This document shows positions 1 to 11,853 of a stretch of 64,000 bases of DNA, in pieces. The stretch's first letter is position 1, and every line of letters begins with the position of its first letter. The DNA comes from Thereva unica (lineage: Eukaryota > Arthropoda > Insecta > Diptera > Therevidae): NCBI GenBank assembly GCA_949987705.1, contig CATLJY010000020.1, positions 1-64,000 on the forward strand, in the 5' to 3' direction. The notes below the pieces were generated by a model. The model did not search any database and had not been told where the DNA came from. It worked only from the letters and a program-made list of their open reading frames with translations. Both the position numbers and the translations under genes were made by a program.

Positions 1-13
1 CCCAGTATAGCTG

Positions 14-979
14 AATCAGCGGTGTTCCACATTTCGATTTTTGTGAAATTGATACTCGAAATCGAAATTAGGTGTTCTACATTTCGATTAATTTCATGTA
101 TGTGAAATAGAAATTACAAATCGAAATTAGGTGTTCCACATTTCGATTAAATCGAAATTCACTCGAAATGAAACCGTTTCAGTTGTTGTTGGTGATTTGA
201 AAGTGGAATAACAGGAGAAGCGCTGTGATTTATTTTAAAATGTGTGAATTTGCGAGAAATAATCCCGCAATAGCAAGAAGATATACAAAAAAGACAAATT
301 AATTGTTGAGGACCTTTGGAAAGAGTTAGCCCAAAAAGTTAATGCAGAGGGTTTTTTATGTTTTTTATTTAATAGTTTCTTTTGATATAATGAATTTTTT
401 ATTTTTTAAAAGGCTGAATAAAGAAATATTTTTTAAATTTATATTTAACTTTTCTTATAACATATTTAGCTTCTAAACTATTAGCTATTTCATCTCTGAC
501 CCTAACAACATCACTTCTCTGTTCTTCAACATTTTCTGGGTCGATAATTTCTATATCTGCATTTGTGGTGGATGTTATACTTCATAATCTAGTTTAAGAT
601 GCCTGCAGATATTATGAAGTGCAACACAAATGTGTACTAATTGTACAGCTTATATTGCGCATATATAAATAATTCAAAAGGAATCAAGAAGATAATCTTT
701 TTTAATTTTTTCCTTCCTTTGAATCCTCTCTTTCTTCAATTCTGCAGCTATTAACACAAAATCCATTGCTTGGGACACAAAATTTTTTATTTTTTTAACT
801 CGGACACAAACTATGCTCAAAATAAATAAAAATTTTAAGTGTCAACCAATTATATTTTTTCGAAAGTGATTTCGAACAAACGAAATTCACTCGGAATTCA
901 GAACATCAATTTTGAATTCGAGTGAAATTGAATTCCGATTTCGATTGCATTTCACTCGATTTGTGGAACACCGCTGATT
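14..979 (-). mobile_element. Harbinger/PIF-like DNA transposon remnant with terminal inverted repeats
   Basis: The ends are an 18-bp perfect inverted repeat, AATCAGCGGTGTTCCACA at 14-31 and its complement at 962-979. The left side repeats the motif GTGTTCCACATTTCGATT three times in the first 150 bases, as subterminal repeats. The interior codes on the minus strand for pieces of a Harbinger-type transposase. The element is about 966 bp, so it is an internally deleted derivative rather than an autonomous copy. I could not define a clean 3-bp target duplication. Confidence 0.7.
575..766 (-). pseudogene. Harbinger (HARBI1-like) transposase, two terminal scraps
   Basis: Read on the minus strand, 766-675 opens with ATG and encodes a short charged peptide (MDFVLIAAELKKERIQR and on) that ends at a stop. 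From 649 to 575 there is a second piece containing VALHNIC and a stop at 575. ALHNxC near the C-terminus is a hallmark of the Harbinger/HARBI1 transposase family. The DDE catalytic core that should lie between is absent, so this is a deletion derivative that would need a transposase in trans. The C-terminal call is fairly firm; the N-terminal one is inference from position. Confidence 0.6.
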
Positions 980-999
980 GTAATCGGTCCGAAAATCGA

Positions 1000-2250
1000 A
1001 ATCGAAAATTTCAACGTATTTTCATCTTTCAAGGTCCCAGGAGCATTTTAAGCAAAAAATTGGGAGGAAGTATGTGTGTGTGTATGTGCGTACGGATGTG
1101 GTCATTTTTTCCGGCACGATACCGCGCGAATCAAAAAAGATATCGACTTCGTTGAAGTGTCGTTCGAAATATGATCTGAAAAGATTTTCATAAAATTCGG
1201 TCGAGCCGTTTTTTTGTTTAAGCGGCGTAAGTGATTTTATATATATTCTAAAAAGATTGTTATAATATTTGGTAGAGGGGTTTTTTGGTTTAAATGACAT
1301 AAGTGATTTATGTACCTGCACGATAGTGCGCGAACTATAAAAGATAACGACTTTGTTGACGTGCCGTTCAAAGAGTATTAACCAAAATATGATCTGAAAA
1401 GATTTTCATAAAATTCGGTCGAACCATTTTTTTTGTTTAAACGACGTTTATGATTTTTGTACCTGCACGATACCGCACGAACTAAAAACTATATCGACTT
1501 CATTGAGGTGCCGAAAAAATAATATTAATGAAGAAATGCTCTGAAAAAAATTTCATAATATTCGGTCGGGCTTTTTTTTTGTTTAAATAGAAAAACTTCG
1601 GGTTATTGTCAGAAAGACAAGTTTTGCTAATACATATCTAATAAACTCGTTGGAATGAGACCCGTTCTAAACGAAGTGATCTTTTTTGGGTTCTGCACAG
1701 AGATAGCCTTCGAACAAAACATCACTTGTCGAAATCCGACAACCTTTCAAAATCGTGCAAAAATTTCGTTACCCTTTACAAACAGCGCGAATTTTTAAAT
1801 CTTGGATTAGCACTTTTTGACGGGGAATTGTTTTCTACGCGTGATACAGTTTCAGGAAATTGCGGTTCATCCCGGGATTTCCAGTAGTTACCGTAAAATT
1901 TGTTCTTTTTGGTCAAGTCTGACAAGTACTTAACAGTTACAGTTTTGCTAATATCTCCGGAAAGCTTTGGAATTTCCAAATGAAGTCATTCGCTTCTCAG
2001 CTCGTCAACGGCGCTTCAGCACGCTCAATACGAATTTGAACACCCGCTTTAGTGCAGCGAACGAAATACGGAGGAAATGTTTGTTTGCTAACGTTCAGGG
2101 ATTGCTTTGTCCTCAGTTCTGATACTAGCCAATTTTCCACTAGTGCTAAACGTATAACTATTTTGTAAGAAGTCAGTTTATTCCATCTTCGTTCATCATA
2201 CTGGGAAGTTAATCATGTGGACCGAAGCGGTCAAACCCACATCTTAACTA
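1000..2250 (+). repeat. Dispersed repeat 'family A', longest copy
   Basis: Contains an internal diverged tandem repeat whose unit includes GATCTGAAAAGATTTTCATA and a phrase on 'ACGATACCGCGCGAA', seen near 1100-1235, 1320-1440 and 1450-1580. The distal part (about 1829-2245) recurs at 6560-7015 in the same order and, in part, at 2655-2925. The core unit also occurs inverted near 38880-39060 and 57660-57810. No convincing protein is encoded. It behaves like a non-autonomous element or satellite-bearing repeat; I do not know its class. Confidence 0.65.
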
Positions 2251-2654
2251 GTTTTTATTCTTGTATTTATATTTTAAAATAACATTACATTTTGCAGAAT
2301 AAACTAATTTCTAAAAACAGCTTTGAGTCCGAACGATGTTGTGGCGGATATAAGGGGGGAAATGAGGGACATCCCCCCCCAAGAGCTCTATGGTTTATGG
2401 ATTTTTTTAGTTCTGAACAAATCACCGATTGGTCTAGGAAATTGACTTCTATATATGATCCTAAAAACTACTGTCTATCATTTCAACCAAAACAAAAAAT
2501 TGAAATATTGGCAACCAAATTTTTAAATTGTAGCTGTTTGAAATGTTGTCTGTTCAAAAAAGTTCTGTATCTGTATTGTTGAATTTTTAAATCGCGGTTT
2601 AATAGAAAACTTATTTTAGAAGCTACATCTAAGTACACTCTGTAAGCTACTTGG
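2251..2654. other. No recognisable feature
   Basis: Low-complexity A+T-rich sequence between two family A copies, with a short G-run and C-run near 2355-2375. I see no coding similarity and no repeat shared with the rest of the window. Confidence 0.4.
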
Positions 2655-2925
2655 TTAACACATTCGCACGGAGGTTCAGCATGCTCAGGACGTGCTCGAC
2701 GACGCATTCTAGTATAGGGAACGAAGTACGAAGGAAATGTTCGTTTGTTAACATTCAGAAAAAAACAAATTCTCTAGAAAAATCTTGTAGATTTACCACT
2801 ATTATCGTTAGTTGAACTAGCATCTCTCAACATTACTTTGGCACCAGTTCTAGGTAATTTTCCATTAGTTATAAACGTACTACTAATTTATCGTTTCCAG
2901 TTTATTCCCGCTCTGTCATATGTGC
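2655..2925 (+). repeat. Family A, 3'-part copy
   Basis: Matches the segment at 6700-6960: shared phrases include AACGAAGTACGAAGGAAATG and the sequence around GTTAGTTGAACTAGC. This is a partial, diverged copy. Confidence 0.6.
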
Positions 2926-2927
2926 AT

Positions 2928-3548
2928 AGCTGGTGCCGTAGCAAGAACCTGGGTATTAACCCACAAAAACTGCCATGGTACCATTTACTAATAGAAGGGA
3001 GCTAAATTTAAAAGCTCCATTTTAACTCGGCAAAGAAATGATTTTCTCAAAGGAGGCTAAATATCTAGGCATAATCCTGGATCAAAAGTTCTCCTGGAAA
3101 TCTCGAATTGAGAGAGTAACTACCAAGGCAATTACATCTCTCCTTTAAGCCAGGAGACCTTCTAGATCATTTATCGATCCTCAAGGAGCTGAACCTGGAG
3201 CCAATTATGATATGATATCTTTGTCTGATACCATTCCTGCTACTCTTGACTTTGACTAACCGTTTACGACGACTATTCGAAGTAGGTCAGAGTGGCAACA
3301 TGGCAGTCCTCTCCTTAGAGGAAGCACGGCCTTTTGGTACACAAACGGTTCCAAACCCGATAAAGGGTTAGGGCTGGGTGTTTATGGCCCAAGAAGCAAA
3401 ACATCCATGGCAAGGAGCAAAATATCCATGACCCCCACTGTTTTTCAGACTGATTTACTCGCCATCCAGGTGCGTGTTCAGACTTGTATTAATAGAGCTC
3501 CAAATATCTCTAACATTGTTATTTTCTCGGACAGTCAAGCTGCACTGC
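2928..3548 (+). pseudogene. LINE reverse transcriptase C-terminus and RNase H start (I/R1-like group), part 1
   Basis: Broken frames translate to RT-thumb text typical of RNase H-bearing LINEs (AKYLGIILDQKFSWKSRIE around 3055-3110). They are followed by an RNase HI start, FWYTNGSKPDKGLGLGVYG near 3330-3390, and IVIFSDSQAAL near 3520-3546. The copy is interrupted at 3548 by a solo LTR and resumes at 5224 exactly where the RNase H peptide should continue. Stops and frameshifts are frequent, so it is dead. The same LINE family occurs at 12786-13560. Confidence 0.75.
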
Positions 3549-5223
3549 TGTAACCGTCGGTTGTAACATTTATTTTGGTTGGGAAATTTAGTTTGAAATC
3601 ACTTTGTAGGTAATGGGAAATTTGTAGAAAATCACTTTGTAGAAAAAGGAAAATTTTTAAACGAGTAGGCGAGGAAAAAATTAATAATTGAAGGGGATCG
3701 GAAAAATGGGCAGAAAGGAAAGTTTTTTTGGTTGGGATAATCAAGTCAGTCTAGTGTGAATTTTTTTTGAAAAGAAAAAAAAGTTTTTGATATAATAAGA
3801 CATTAAGAGATTTTTTTGAAACTCGGAAAGTTAATTTTTGGAAGTCTGTAATCTAATTACATTTGAAGAGTAATGATAACGTAGCTGGAAATAAATCTGG
3901 TGACACTCGAGAATTCGGCCTTTTTCCCGGAATGGACCAGGGGTGCCTGATAACTGTTGGATGCCTGATTTGAGAAAGATTACTTTGTGCCGGTCGCTGG
4001 GTCTTTGAAGCCTATTTAAGAAGAGTCGACGGACAATATTAATCCACACCAATAACTGGAACAAGCTTAAACAAGGGTATTTTTCCTAACGAATGTTGGG
4101 ATTGAAGGTATTTACAATAATTTTGCAAGGTATTCTTATTAGTTTAAGTAGTTAGAAAAAACAAAATAAGAAGGAACTGCAAGATACGCCAGGCTGGATA
4201 GACGAGATAAACCGCTCATAGGCTCTATCCATGAGTATGTCGAACTGGTGATTTCACTTCCCCACCTTTAGGGGTTGTTGGTCAAATTTCTTTTCTTAAA
4301 TATTACGATGTCCAGAAGCGTGGACGACCTATAAAAGGAATTTATGATTATTTATTATATTTTAATTATATATAGTGCCGTTGTTTTTTTGTTACATTTG
4401 TTTAGTATAACACAATTACATTTGAGATTTGCGTCAAATTTTCAGCCACAAACATACCACCAACCGAAACCACAATAGAATTTTTGGTACATGCCATATC
4501 TGGTTCTGACACCTTTAATTTTAATTTAAACTTTGTCTACTTATATTTACCTGTGAATTTGTTTATGCATTGATGAAAAATGTGCTATTTTCTTCTCCTT
4601 GTATTTTTTTTTTTTTTTTTTGAGCAATATTTTTTCTCTCGAACGAAGTTATCTACATAATTGTAATTGTAGAGTAAAGTTTGTTTTTATTTACATTCAC
4701 TGAAATTGTTATATTTGACTTCAGGTGAATCTTGTCATTTATTCTTCTGATCATATTGTGTCGTTCAGTTAATAAAATAAAGCAAAAAAAAAAACTAAAT
4801 ATTCCTAATGACGAACATAAATAACTAGATTTTTTTTGGGAATGGTTGGGGCAGAACGGGTTTCTTTCAGGGTTCTTAAGTAGTGCTTCTCCTTGTCAGC
4901 TGGTAGTTATCCATACTATGAGCTGGCAAGGGAACGAACTACAGTGACGCGGCTCAGGCGATGCCTGGAGAATGATGGAGGCGGAATCTAAAACTGCACA
5001 GGCACAGGTAAGTGGTGAACCATACTGCGTATAGGCCCGGCCACACACCCCACGACCCCCCGGCGAGCTAGTGAACTCCGTGTGGCCGGCATAGGAGTTC
5101 CGGAATTTTTTTTCTTATGTATGGTATTGACTCCTTGGTCATGCTTTTCCGGGCTTATGGCTAAGGGGGTAATACCTCGCATAAGTGGCGCCCAATATAT
5201 AGTCGCGCCATTATGCTATTGCA
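3549..5223 (+). mobile_element. Solo LTR (Gypsy-type by 4-bp target duplication), copy 1
   Basis: Starts TGTAACCGTCGG and ends with a decayed TTGCA, inside an RNase H reading frame that is intact on either side. The flanking 4 bp are CTGC on the left and CTAC on the right, a 4-bp target duplication with one change. It shares its beginning and end with the copies at 20465-22087 and 59826-60752 (inverted). There is no internal coding region, hence a solo LTR. The length, 1.68 kb, is large for an insect LTR. Superfamily is inferred only from target-duplication size and TG..CA ends. Confidence 0.75.
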
Positions 5224-5390
5224 CTACTGGCCATTAAATCACACAGAGTGTCATCAAAGACTGTCTCCAATCTTTGAAATTTCTCAGCAGGAACAACAAT
5301 GTCACGCTGAAGTGGATTCCGGGCCACGAGGACACATTGGTAATGAAATTGCCGACAGCCTGGCTAGAGTAGCCGCAACTGAATTATTTT
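5224..5390 (+). pseudogene. LINE RNase H domain, part 2
   Basis: Continues the RNase H of the LINE split at 3548: the frames give HRVSSKTV-like text, then SLKFLSRNNNVTLKWIPGHE and an N-x-x-AD-like end. The closest match in the window is 12930-13080. The WIPGHEG..GNE..D block is the typical C-terminal catalytic part of RNase HI. Frameshifted. Confidence 0.7.
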
Positions 5391-5649
5391 GTATGTGTCT
5401 ATTAATTATTTATTTTCAATAATTTCACAAATCCCACCTTTATTTGTTCATTTTTATCATTAAAATAAATGTCAAAAACTTGTTTTTATTCTTCTTCTTC
5501 TTAACTATCGCTAACCATGCTCCCGGCCATGGTTAAAATTTAACTACACCATGGTTAACCACGCGGGTTTTTGAACGCCAAAAAGTTATGCTCGTGGTTA
5601 TGTTAGAGTTAACCACGCAGTAACTACCATCTTAACAAAAGTGGTCGGG
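5391..5649. other. Insertion inside the LINE relic, with a short palindrome
   Basis: About 260 bp of unrelated sequence separates RNase H from the LINE 3' end. It holds repeats of CCATGGTTAA and GTGGTTA around 5520-5620 that can pair with each other. No coding potential, and no boundaries that I can prove. Confidence 0.35.
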
Positions 5650-5760
5650 TTGTCTGGACTCTGAGGCGACACCGAGAAGAGACTGAGCCTCCTCCATCGT
5701 GACTTCCCTACCTCTAGGGAGATTTGGGATAGAGCCCCTAAATCAGTTTTAGGCTACCCA
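5650..5760 (+). pseudogene. LINE C-terminal segment, part 3
   Basis: Nearly parallel to 13420-13510: the shared run CTCCATCGTGACTTCCCTAC lies downstream of the Cys/His knuckle that closes ORF2 in this RNase H-bearing LINE family. It marks the 3' end of the relic begun at 2928. Confidence 0.6.
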
Positions 5761-6304
5761 AACAAAAAAAAATAGGTTGCAGTGCCCGCCAAGGCACGAT
5801 CAACAAGAAATAAATCACACTGGGAAGTTGATCGTGTGGACCGAAAGGGTCAAACCCACCCCACAACCCTACTAGTTTTTTTGGTGTAGCCGACTTGACT
5901 TGATTATCCTTGTGATACTTACCGTATCCGCACAACATTGTAATAAATAATTCATTTTTTCGTCCTTGCCACTAACAATTTTAAAATATAAGGGTTTCAT
6001 AAGGTTTGCACACTAAGATACAATTGCTATCCCAGTAGGAATTCTAGGAAGGCCTTACCGATGGAGCACTGAAATAAGTACTCATCTGGTTAGGGGTACC
6101 CCTTATTTTCTTGGTGCTAGATGAGCCCTTATATAACCCATTACCATTACCATTACCTTACCCATGGTAAGGTATAGTCCAGAATTATACCCAAACAAGT
6201 GAGAATCTGCCCGATGACTCAAGGGAGCTATCCTGGAGTTTTCATAAACTTTATAGAAAAAAATAAAACGGGCAATTATATTCGTCGACATAAAATGCGA
6301 CATT
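5761..6304. other. Repeat scraps and an ATTACC microsatellite
   Basis: Around 5815-5865 there is a fragment of family A (CTGGGAAGTTGATCGTGTGG). A short ATTACC repeat lies near 6143-6165. Nothing else recognisable; no gene. Confidence 0.45.
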
Positions 6305-7015
6305 AGTGCCGCTTAAAGAATATTAACCAAAATATGATCTGAAAAGATTTTCATAAAATTCAGTGGAACTGTTTTTTTGTTTAAGGAACGTTCGTGATTT
6401 TTGTACCTGCACGATACCGCGTGGACCAAAAACTATATCAACTTGTTTGAAGTGCCGAAAGAAGAATAATAACGAAAAAATGCCCTAAAAAATTTCATAA
6501 CATTCGGCCGGGGCTTTTCTGTTTAAACAGAAAAACTTTAGATAAGTACATATCAGAATGACCTTGTTTTCTACGCCTGATACAGTTTCAGGTAATTGCG
6601 GTTCATCCGGGGATTTAAAGTAGTTACCGAAAAATTTGTTCTTTTTGGTCAAGTCTGATAAGTACTATCTCGTTTCCAAATGAGGTCATTCTCTTCCCAG
6701 TTTATCAGCGGCGCTTCAACACGCTCAATACGAATTCGAACAGCTGCTTTAGTGTAGCGAACGAAATACGAAGGAAATGTTTGTTTGCTAACGTTCGGGA
6801 AAAACAAATTCTCCAGAAAAATTTTTAAGATTAACCACTATTATAGTTATTTGAACTAGCTTCTCTCAGGATTACTTTGTCACCAGTTCGGATACTAGTC
6901 AATTTCCGACTAGTGCTACACGTATTAGTAATTTCCAAGAAGTCAGTTTACGTTCATCATACTGGGAAGTTGATAGTGTGAACCGAAAGGTGAACCGAAG
7001 GGTCAAACCCACATC
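6305..7015 (+). repeat. Family A, second long copy
   Basis: Collinear with about 1370-2245: the GATCTGAAAAGATTTTCATA unit, then the TACAGTTTCAGG segment, the AACGAAATACGAAGGAAATG segment and a terminal CATACTGGGAAGTTGAT segment. There are several small indels between copies. Non-coding. Confidence 0.65.
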
Positions 7016-7344
7016 CCAACTATTTTGAATTTGGAAAGTGACCCTAGCCTAAAAAAATTTGGAAAATTAAACAAATGGGTTAAGGTTGATTTCAATATTC
7101 CTGTTGGTTGATAGAATTATACCTGAGCCCAAGATCACCAATAAAAATAAAACTCACCCATTCTTAGCCTGAAACAAGCACGCACAGCGTCAAAACCCAT
7201 GCATGGCACCCGAAACAGACCCGGTACGAAGGCCACCGGCACTCGGCTCTCGTATATACATATCTTATATACATATATAAAATTTGGGCCGGTCACTACC
7301 GAAATGTTCTGGCCGCTAAGGGGAGACCAATCCATCCCTGATAT

Positions 7345-7465
7345 GAACATCACTGCTGAGCTAACTCAACTCATACGTCGTGAACTCGGCGAGACAAAGC
7401 AAGATTATTTCTCTTCGATAAAGTATGCAGAACATAAAATAAAGAAAATTGAATCAGCTGTTTTT
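7345..7465 (+). repeat. Dispersed repeat, copy 1 of 2
   Basis: About 120 bp (AACATCACTGCTGAGC to GAATCAGCTGTTTT) that recurs with about 85% similarity by eye at 63003-63140. The surroundings (7140-7560) include an A/T-rich TATA-like stretch at 7255-7285. The class is unknown; an LTR fragment is possible but not shown. Confidence 0.5.
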
Positions 7466-7623
7466 TCGAACCAGGTGCAAATATGCACAAACACATTAAG
7501 TTTATCCCCATATAAAATCAAAATATCTTCCCCTGGATAGTTGTGTGTGAGCGTGTATAAAAATGTTACCTGACATCGTCATTTAAAGAATTTGTGCATA
7601 CAGCTGTTCGCCTTCCACTCAAT

Positions 7624-7948
7624 GGGGCTATTCACACCGTGCATATTCATGGCAAGTGAAACCGGTTTTATAGATGAGAGAGGGAAGGGAGCATAAGAAC
7701 TTAACGAAACATTTTTCACGCAAAAGCAAACGCGTGAAAACTTACACACATATGAAATGTTACTTCTATCTCTTGTTTTCTTTAGCTCTGTTTTTGTCTG
7801 ACAAGTGAATTTTATTTACAATACATTTAAACGTTCCTGTAAAGCTTTCAAATGTTCCAAACACAATTACGCCCCGTGTGATTTATGAGGGGTTGAATAA
7901 AACCGGTTTTGCTCAACACACTTATGACTGCGTGTGAAAAGGCTCATT
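7624..7948. mobile_element. MITE-like element with imperfect inverted ends
   Basis: The left end GGGGCTATTCACAC..., with AAACCGGTTTTAT about 35 bases in, is mirrored at the right end by the complement of GAGCCTTTTCACAC and AAACCGGTTTTAT. About 325 bp long with no coding capacity. The ends are imperfect and no target duplication is clear. Confidence 0.45.
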
Positions 7949-8761
7949 AACCAACCATATCAAGATGGAAGACTTATTTTTTTCTAGACTTGGGCACGGA
8001 CCAAAGGGTGTCGCGGCCAATATCTGTCAGTCGATGAAACTTCCCGTTCCCGTTTGAAGTCTCAGTTTCGCCTTGAATCTTTTGTAGAGTGCAGTGCTAC
8101 TTATAGAATTTTAAATCACTAATTTTCGCACTTAGTGAAACCCAAATATCACATCAAGGTTATTATAAAGTGTCAGAGTACACTTTAGTGCACAACCTCT
8201 CACCTCATAGGGGTAATGCCATTTATGGTAGGGATAACGGGGCTTATTATGAAATATATAATATAACGTTTTTTGACTTAAAACTACCTCTGGATTAAAA
8301 TCATCTTCAGAAATCACGTTATATTCTCCCACTTCCTATGCAGAAGTAGTAACATAAGTAACGAAGCCTCATCATCATTTATCAGCTATTACCGAACAAA
8401 TCTCGTGATTTTTGTCATCCAATGCTGAATCCATGGAAATGCTACTTTAACATTGCAAAAATGCAAGACGGGGTTTTATTTTTGGGATGTGTAGGGGGGT
8501 CAATGTAAGCTTAAATTTAAGTTTTCGGGATTGTAACCTCCCCCCCCCCCCATTTGACCACCATCCTGGAAAAAGTGTACAAATCTCCGTAACAGTACAT
8601 ATACAGAAAATTTGAAAGGAGACCTTTTGTTAAGAATTAAATTATCTACAGTTGTTTTGTCGTAAATTGAATAATTAAGAAGTTATAAGCCTTAGAACAC
8701 AAAACTAAGTCACAATATTTTCTTTTAAAAACTATAAAATTCTTTTCTTTAATTTTAACAA
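7949..8761. other. No recognisable gene
   Basis: Unique-looking sequence with a poly-C tract near 8540-8552. A minus-strand open frame at 8132-8332 has no resemblance to any family I know and is bounded by non-coding sequence; I do not call it. Confidence 0.35.
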
Positions 8762-9170
8762 AAAAAAATAAATGGTTAAAAAAAAATTTTAAAAAAAATT
8801 CTTTTCATTAACTAAAAAATGTACTGAAAAGTAAAAAATAAAAAATATTTTAAAGAAAGCGTGAAATTTCAATTTTAATGAAAAAGTTAATTAAAAGAAT
8901 GGCGCATTTTTCATCAAAAATTGAAAATATAACTATAAATCGCGTGAGATTTACAATAACCCTCAATTTTTTGCTTTGTTAATTTCAAATTCTAACAAAA
9001 TTTTTTGATGAAAAATGCGCCATTCTTTTAATTAACTTTTTCATTAAAATTGAAATATCACGCTTTCTTTAAAATATTTTTTATTTTTTACTTTTCAGTA
9101 CATTTTTTAGTTAATGAAAAGAATTTTTTTTAAATTTTTTTTAACTGTTTATTTTATTTTCTACTTTTTA
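8762..9170. mobile_element. A+T-rich hairpin (foldback) element, copy 1
   Basis: Two arms of about 150 bp (8762-8925 and 9003-9160) are near-perfect inverse complements, separated by an 80-bp loop that contains ACTATAAATCGCGTGAG. The arms include GTACTGAAAAGTAAAAAATA and ATGGCGCATTTTTCATC. The same structure recurs at 16256-17482 and 19545-19948. No coding sequence; a transcript would fold into one long duplex. Confidence 0.8.
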
Positions 9171-9189
9171 GTTTATTATATGTATTCCG

Positions 9190-9711
9190 CCATTTTATGA
9201 TGGCAATTCTATTAGATTTAAAATTACGTCACAGAGTTTACTGTATTCATTTGATACCCATGTCGTGGGCTCGGTGGAACATAATTGCAAAAACGGCCGT
9301 CATCTCGGAACCGTCTTCTTGATTTTTTTACAAAAAGGTCAGATTGCATTTTATACATGATGAGTTGAACTCAAGTTGAACCCAAGTCTAACTACATGTA
9401 AACGGGAGTCGAGTTGGGTTAAGGTTGACTGAACTCGACTCAGCTCTGCTACCTGGGTTTAGTTGAAATTATGCATACGGACATGAGTTCAGTATTTGAG
9501 TAGTTGAATTTAGTTGACAGCAGCATCTCTGTGTTTGTTTGTGATTTTTTGTAACGTGTATTGCTTCTTTATTATCAACTCACCCTTAACTCAACTATTC
9601 ATCTCATCATTCATACACATTAACCACCCGAACTACGAGTGTGTGCAAAATTGGAAGTTGATCGGTTATATTTTCTACTTTTTAGTCTATTATAAGCTTT
9701 CCGTAATTTAG
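9190..9711 (+). repeat. Linker repeat between the hairpin and the 269-bp repeats, copy 1
   Basis: The inverse complement of 15697-16250 and 18982-19530. It carries a short direct duplication of ACTCGACT-type motifs near 9400-9440. Short frames here recur in every copy but look non-coding. Confidence 0.7.
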
Positions 9712-10249
9712 TGTTGGCCGCCATTTTGAATTTGGAATGACGCCACATAGCTTATTGTGTTCTACCTGTCATATCCTTTCATTTGATACCCATGTCAGAG
9801 GGCCGCGGAGCACAATTTCAAAAATCGGGCGCCATTTTGGAACCGCCATCTTGATATTTTTACAAAATGGCCAGATTGCATTGTCATCCAAACTAAACGT
9901 GTATGCAAAATTTCAGCTCTATCCGAAACCGGGAAGTGGGTCAAATTTAACTTCCAAGATTTGACGACAAATAGTGTAAGTGTTGGCCGCCATTTTGAAT
10001 TTGGAATGACGCCACATAGCTTATTGTGTTCTACCTGTCATATCCTTTCATTTGATACCCATGTCAGAGGGCCGCGGAGCACAATTTCAAAAATCGGGCG
10101 CCATTTTGGAACCGCCATCTTGATATTTTTACAAAATGGCCAGATTGCATTGTCATCCAAACTAAACGTGTATGCAAAATTTCAGCTCTATCCGAAACCG
10201 GGAAGTGGGTCAAATTTAACTTCCAAGATTTGACGACACACAGTGTAAG
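9712..10249 (+). repeat. 269-bp tandem repeat, two units
   Basis: Two nearly identical units with a period of 269 bp (for example GGAATGACGCCACATAGC at about 9734 and 10003). Each contains the core CCCATGTCAGAGGGCCGCGG and GCGCCATTTTGGAACCGCC. The same unit lies inverted at 15165-15690 (two copies) and 18601-18975 (about 1.4 copies), and the core TATCAAATGAAAGG links it to the satellite at 39709-42406. The open frames in it are conserved only as repeat sequence, so I do not read them as protein. Confidence 0.85.
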
Positions 10250-11728
10250 TTAAATATAAGAATTTAAAAATGTATCAATTATGGACTTACCCCACAAGAA
10301 CAATGATTGACGTAAGCCAGATTAATTGCATTTCCTCTTGTATGTAAATAATTGCCGAGTTGGTTGTGGTCCGATGAAGCTGAAGAATTGAGATCCACCA
10401 GCTGACGATGTACCCTCGTTTCTGTGCTTCTATTCCAATGATTAATGTCCAGCGAATTCACTATATGCCGTAGTACCTTCGACACGGAGTTAATTTTCAG
10501 TTAACACAGTGAGATTCAATTAATATGCTTTCGACAAAACTTTCACTATTTTTAATTCACTCCCGAATTTACGACTGGATGATTTTAATTGATAAAATTC
10601 TACCGATGACTGCGCCAATAATTTGATCGACCACTATTTAAATTTAATAAAAAATTTATAGTTCCAACATTTATTTCATTACAAGTTTACAGTTTAAATC
10701 TCCGTACTAGACTGACTTCTTTATTTTATAAAATTTACCTTTCAGTTGACAACGGAAATAATCCAGACATGAAATTTTATCGTTAAACAAGAGCATTAGA
10801 TTACAATTTTTGTGGGAATAGCAAAATAGGCAAAATATCGTGAGAAATTGAAATGACTGAAAGTTTTAATTTAAGGATGAGCAAAATATCGTGAGAAACT
10901 GAAATATTAAACGACTGAAAGTTTTAATTTAAAGATTTTAGATTTTTAGGAATGAATTGTTGTTTTTGTAAATATCTCTATTTATTTATTATATTTATAT
11001 TATATTTATTTAGGGTGGAGTCGGGGACGTAACTCACGCATTGCTAAGCTCAAGGAAAATAAGGTTGAAAAGTGAAAATGTCGCGCCCAGTTTGGACGTC
11101 AGAAGAGATTGTCAGCAGGTCCTAATACCGCGTCGACTCGTCCTGGTTGGTTAAAGCTGGGGTCAGCCAATTTTATCCCTTCAATATGACTCCAATCGAT
11201 GGGTGGTACAAGGAGTCTTGATGGGAGGAAAGATGTTAAAGTTTTTAAGTTCTTGTAGGTCCAGCACATGCCCTTCAACCTGAATATCCGGGGCTGTTTC
11301 CACTATTGACCGGAAAGTTACAGCTTCGGTTAGTTGTATAACCATGATGAATGGCTTCTTTTGTAGTGAAAGTAGAGATTAGTAGTAATACTATGAGGTT
11401 TCTGGACCAGTGACATCATCAGTTGTCGTGGGTGTGGATTTGGTCTTGGGTGTTTAATGAACGCTGCCTGTGTGAGATTGGGTGAACTTTGTTGAGTCTT
11501 GGATGAATTTGGGAAATTAGGTTGAACTTCCATGAGCTTCGGATGAGTTTTAATGCTGGATGAGCTTTTCAACTTGCTGCGCCTGGTCTAGGATAAGCTG
11601 TGGGAATTAGGTTAAACTTACATGTGCCTCGGATGTGCTTTCACGCTGGTTCAGCTTTTGAACTTTTTGCGTCTTGGCTGAATTTGTCTTAAACTTCGCT
11701 ATTTGTCTGGGTCTCATTCACCTTCTGT
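10250..11728. other. 1.5 kb without a recognisable gene
   Basis: Mostly unique sequence. A minus-strand open frame at 10279-10485 matches nothing I know. Near 10795-10930 a segment (CAAAATATCGTGAGAAA.. GACTGAAAGTTTTAATTTAA) is duplicated. At 11510-11690 there are two diverged units of about 90 bp (GGGAAATTAGGTTGAACTT and GGGAATTAGGTTAAACTTA). This is the loop between the inverted repeat blocks at 8.8-10.2 kb and 15.2-17.5 kb. Confidence 0.4.
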
Positions 11729-11853
11729 TTTTTTTATGTGGCAGTTCTAAGTTCAGGAGTCACCCTTTGTACTACTAGTCCGTTATATCGTTTGTCACGT
11801 CATGGTGCAATGTCTAGCAGAAAGCTTAGTAAAGGAGGGAAATAGGTTAAGGG

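Noticed and set aside
8132..8332. Short minus-strand ORF
   Set aside because: No similarity and no supporting context.
9737..10233. Recurrent 75-90-residue open frames (MTPHSLLCSTCHILSF...)
   Set aside because: They recur only because the 269-bp repeat recurs; copies on both sides are repeat DNA and related satellite monomers do not keep the frame.
10279..10485. Possible host exon on the minus strand
   Set aside because: 68 codons, no recognised family, no clear splice signals or initiation context; left as unassigned.
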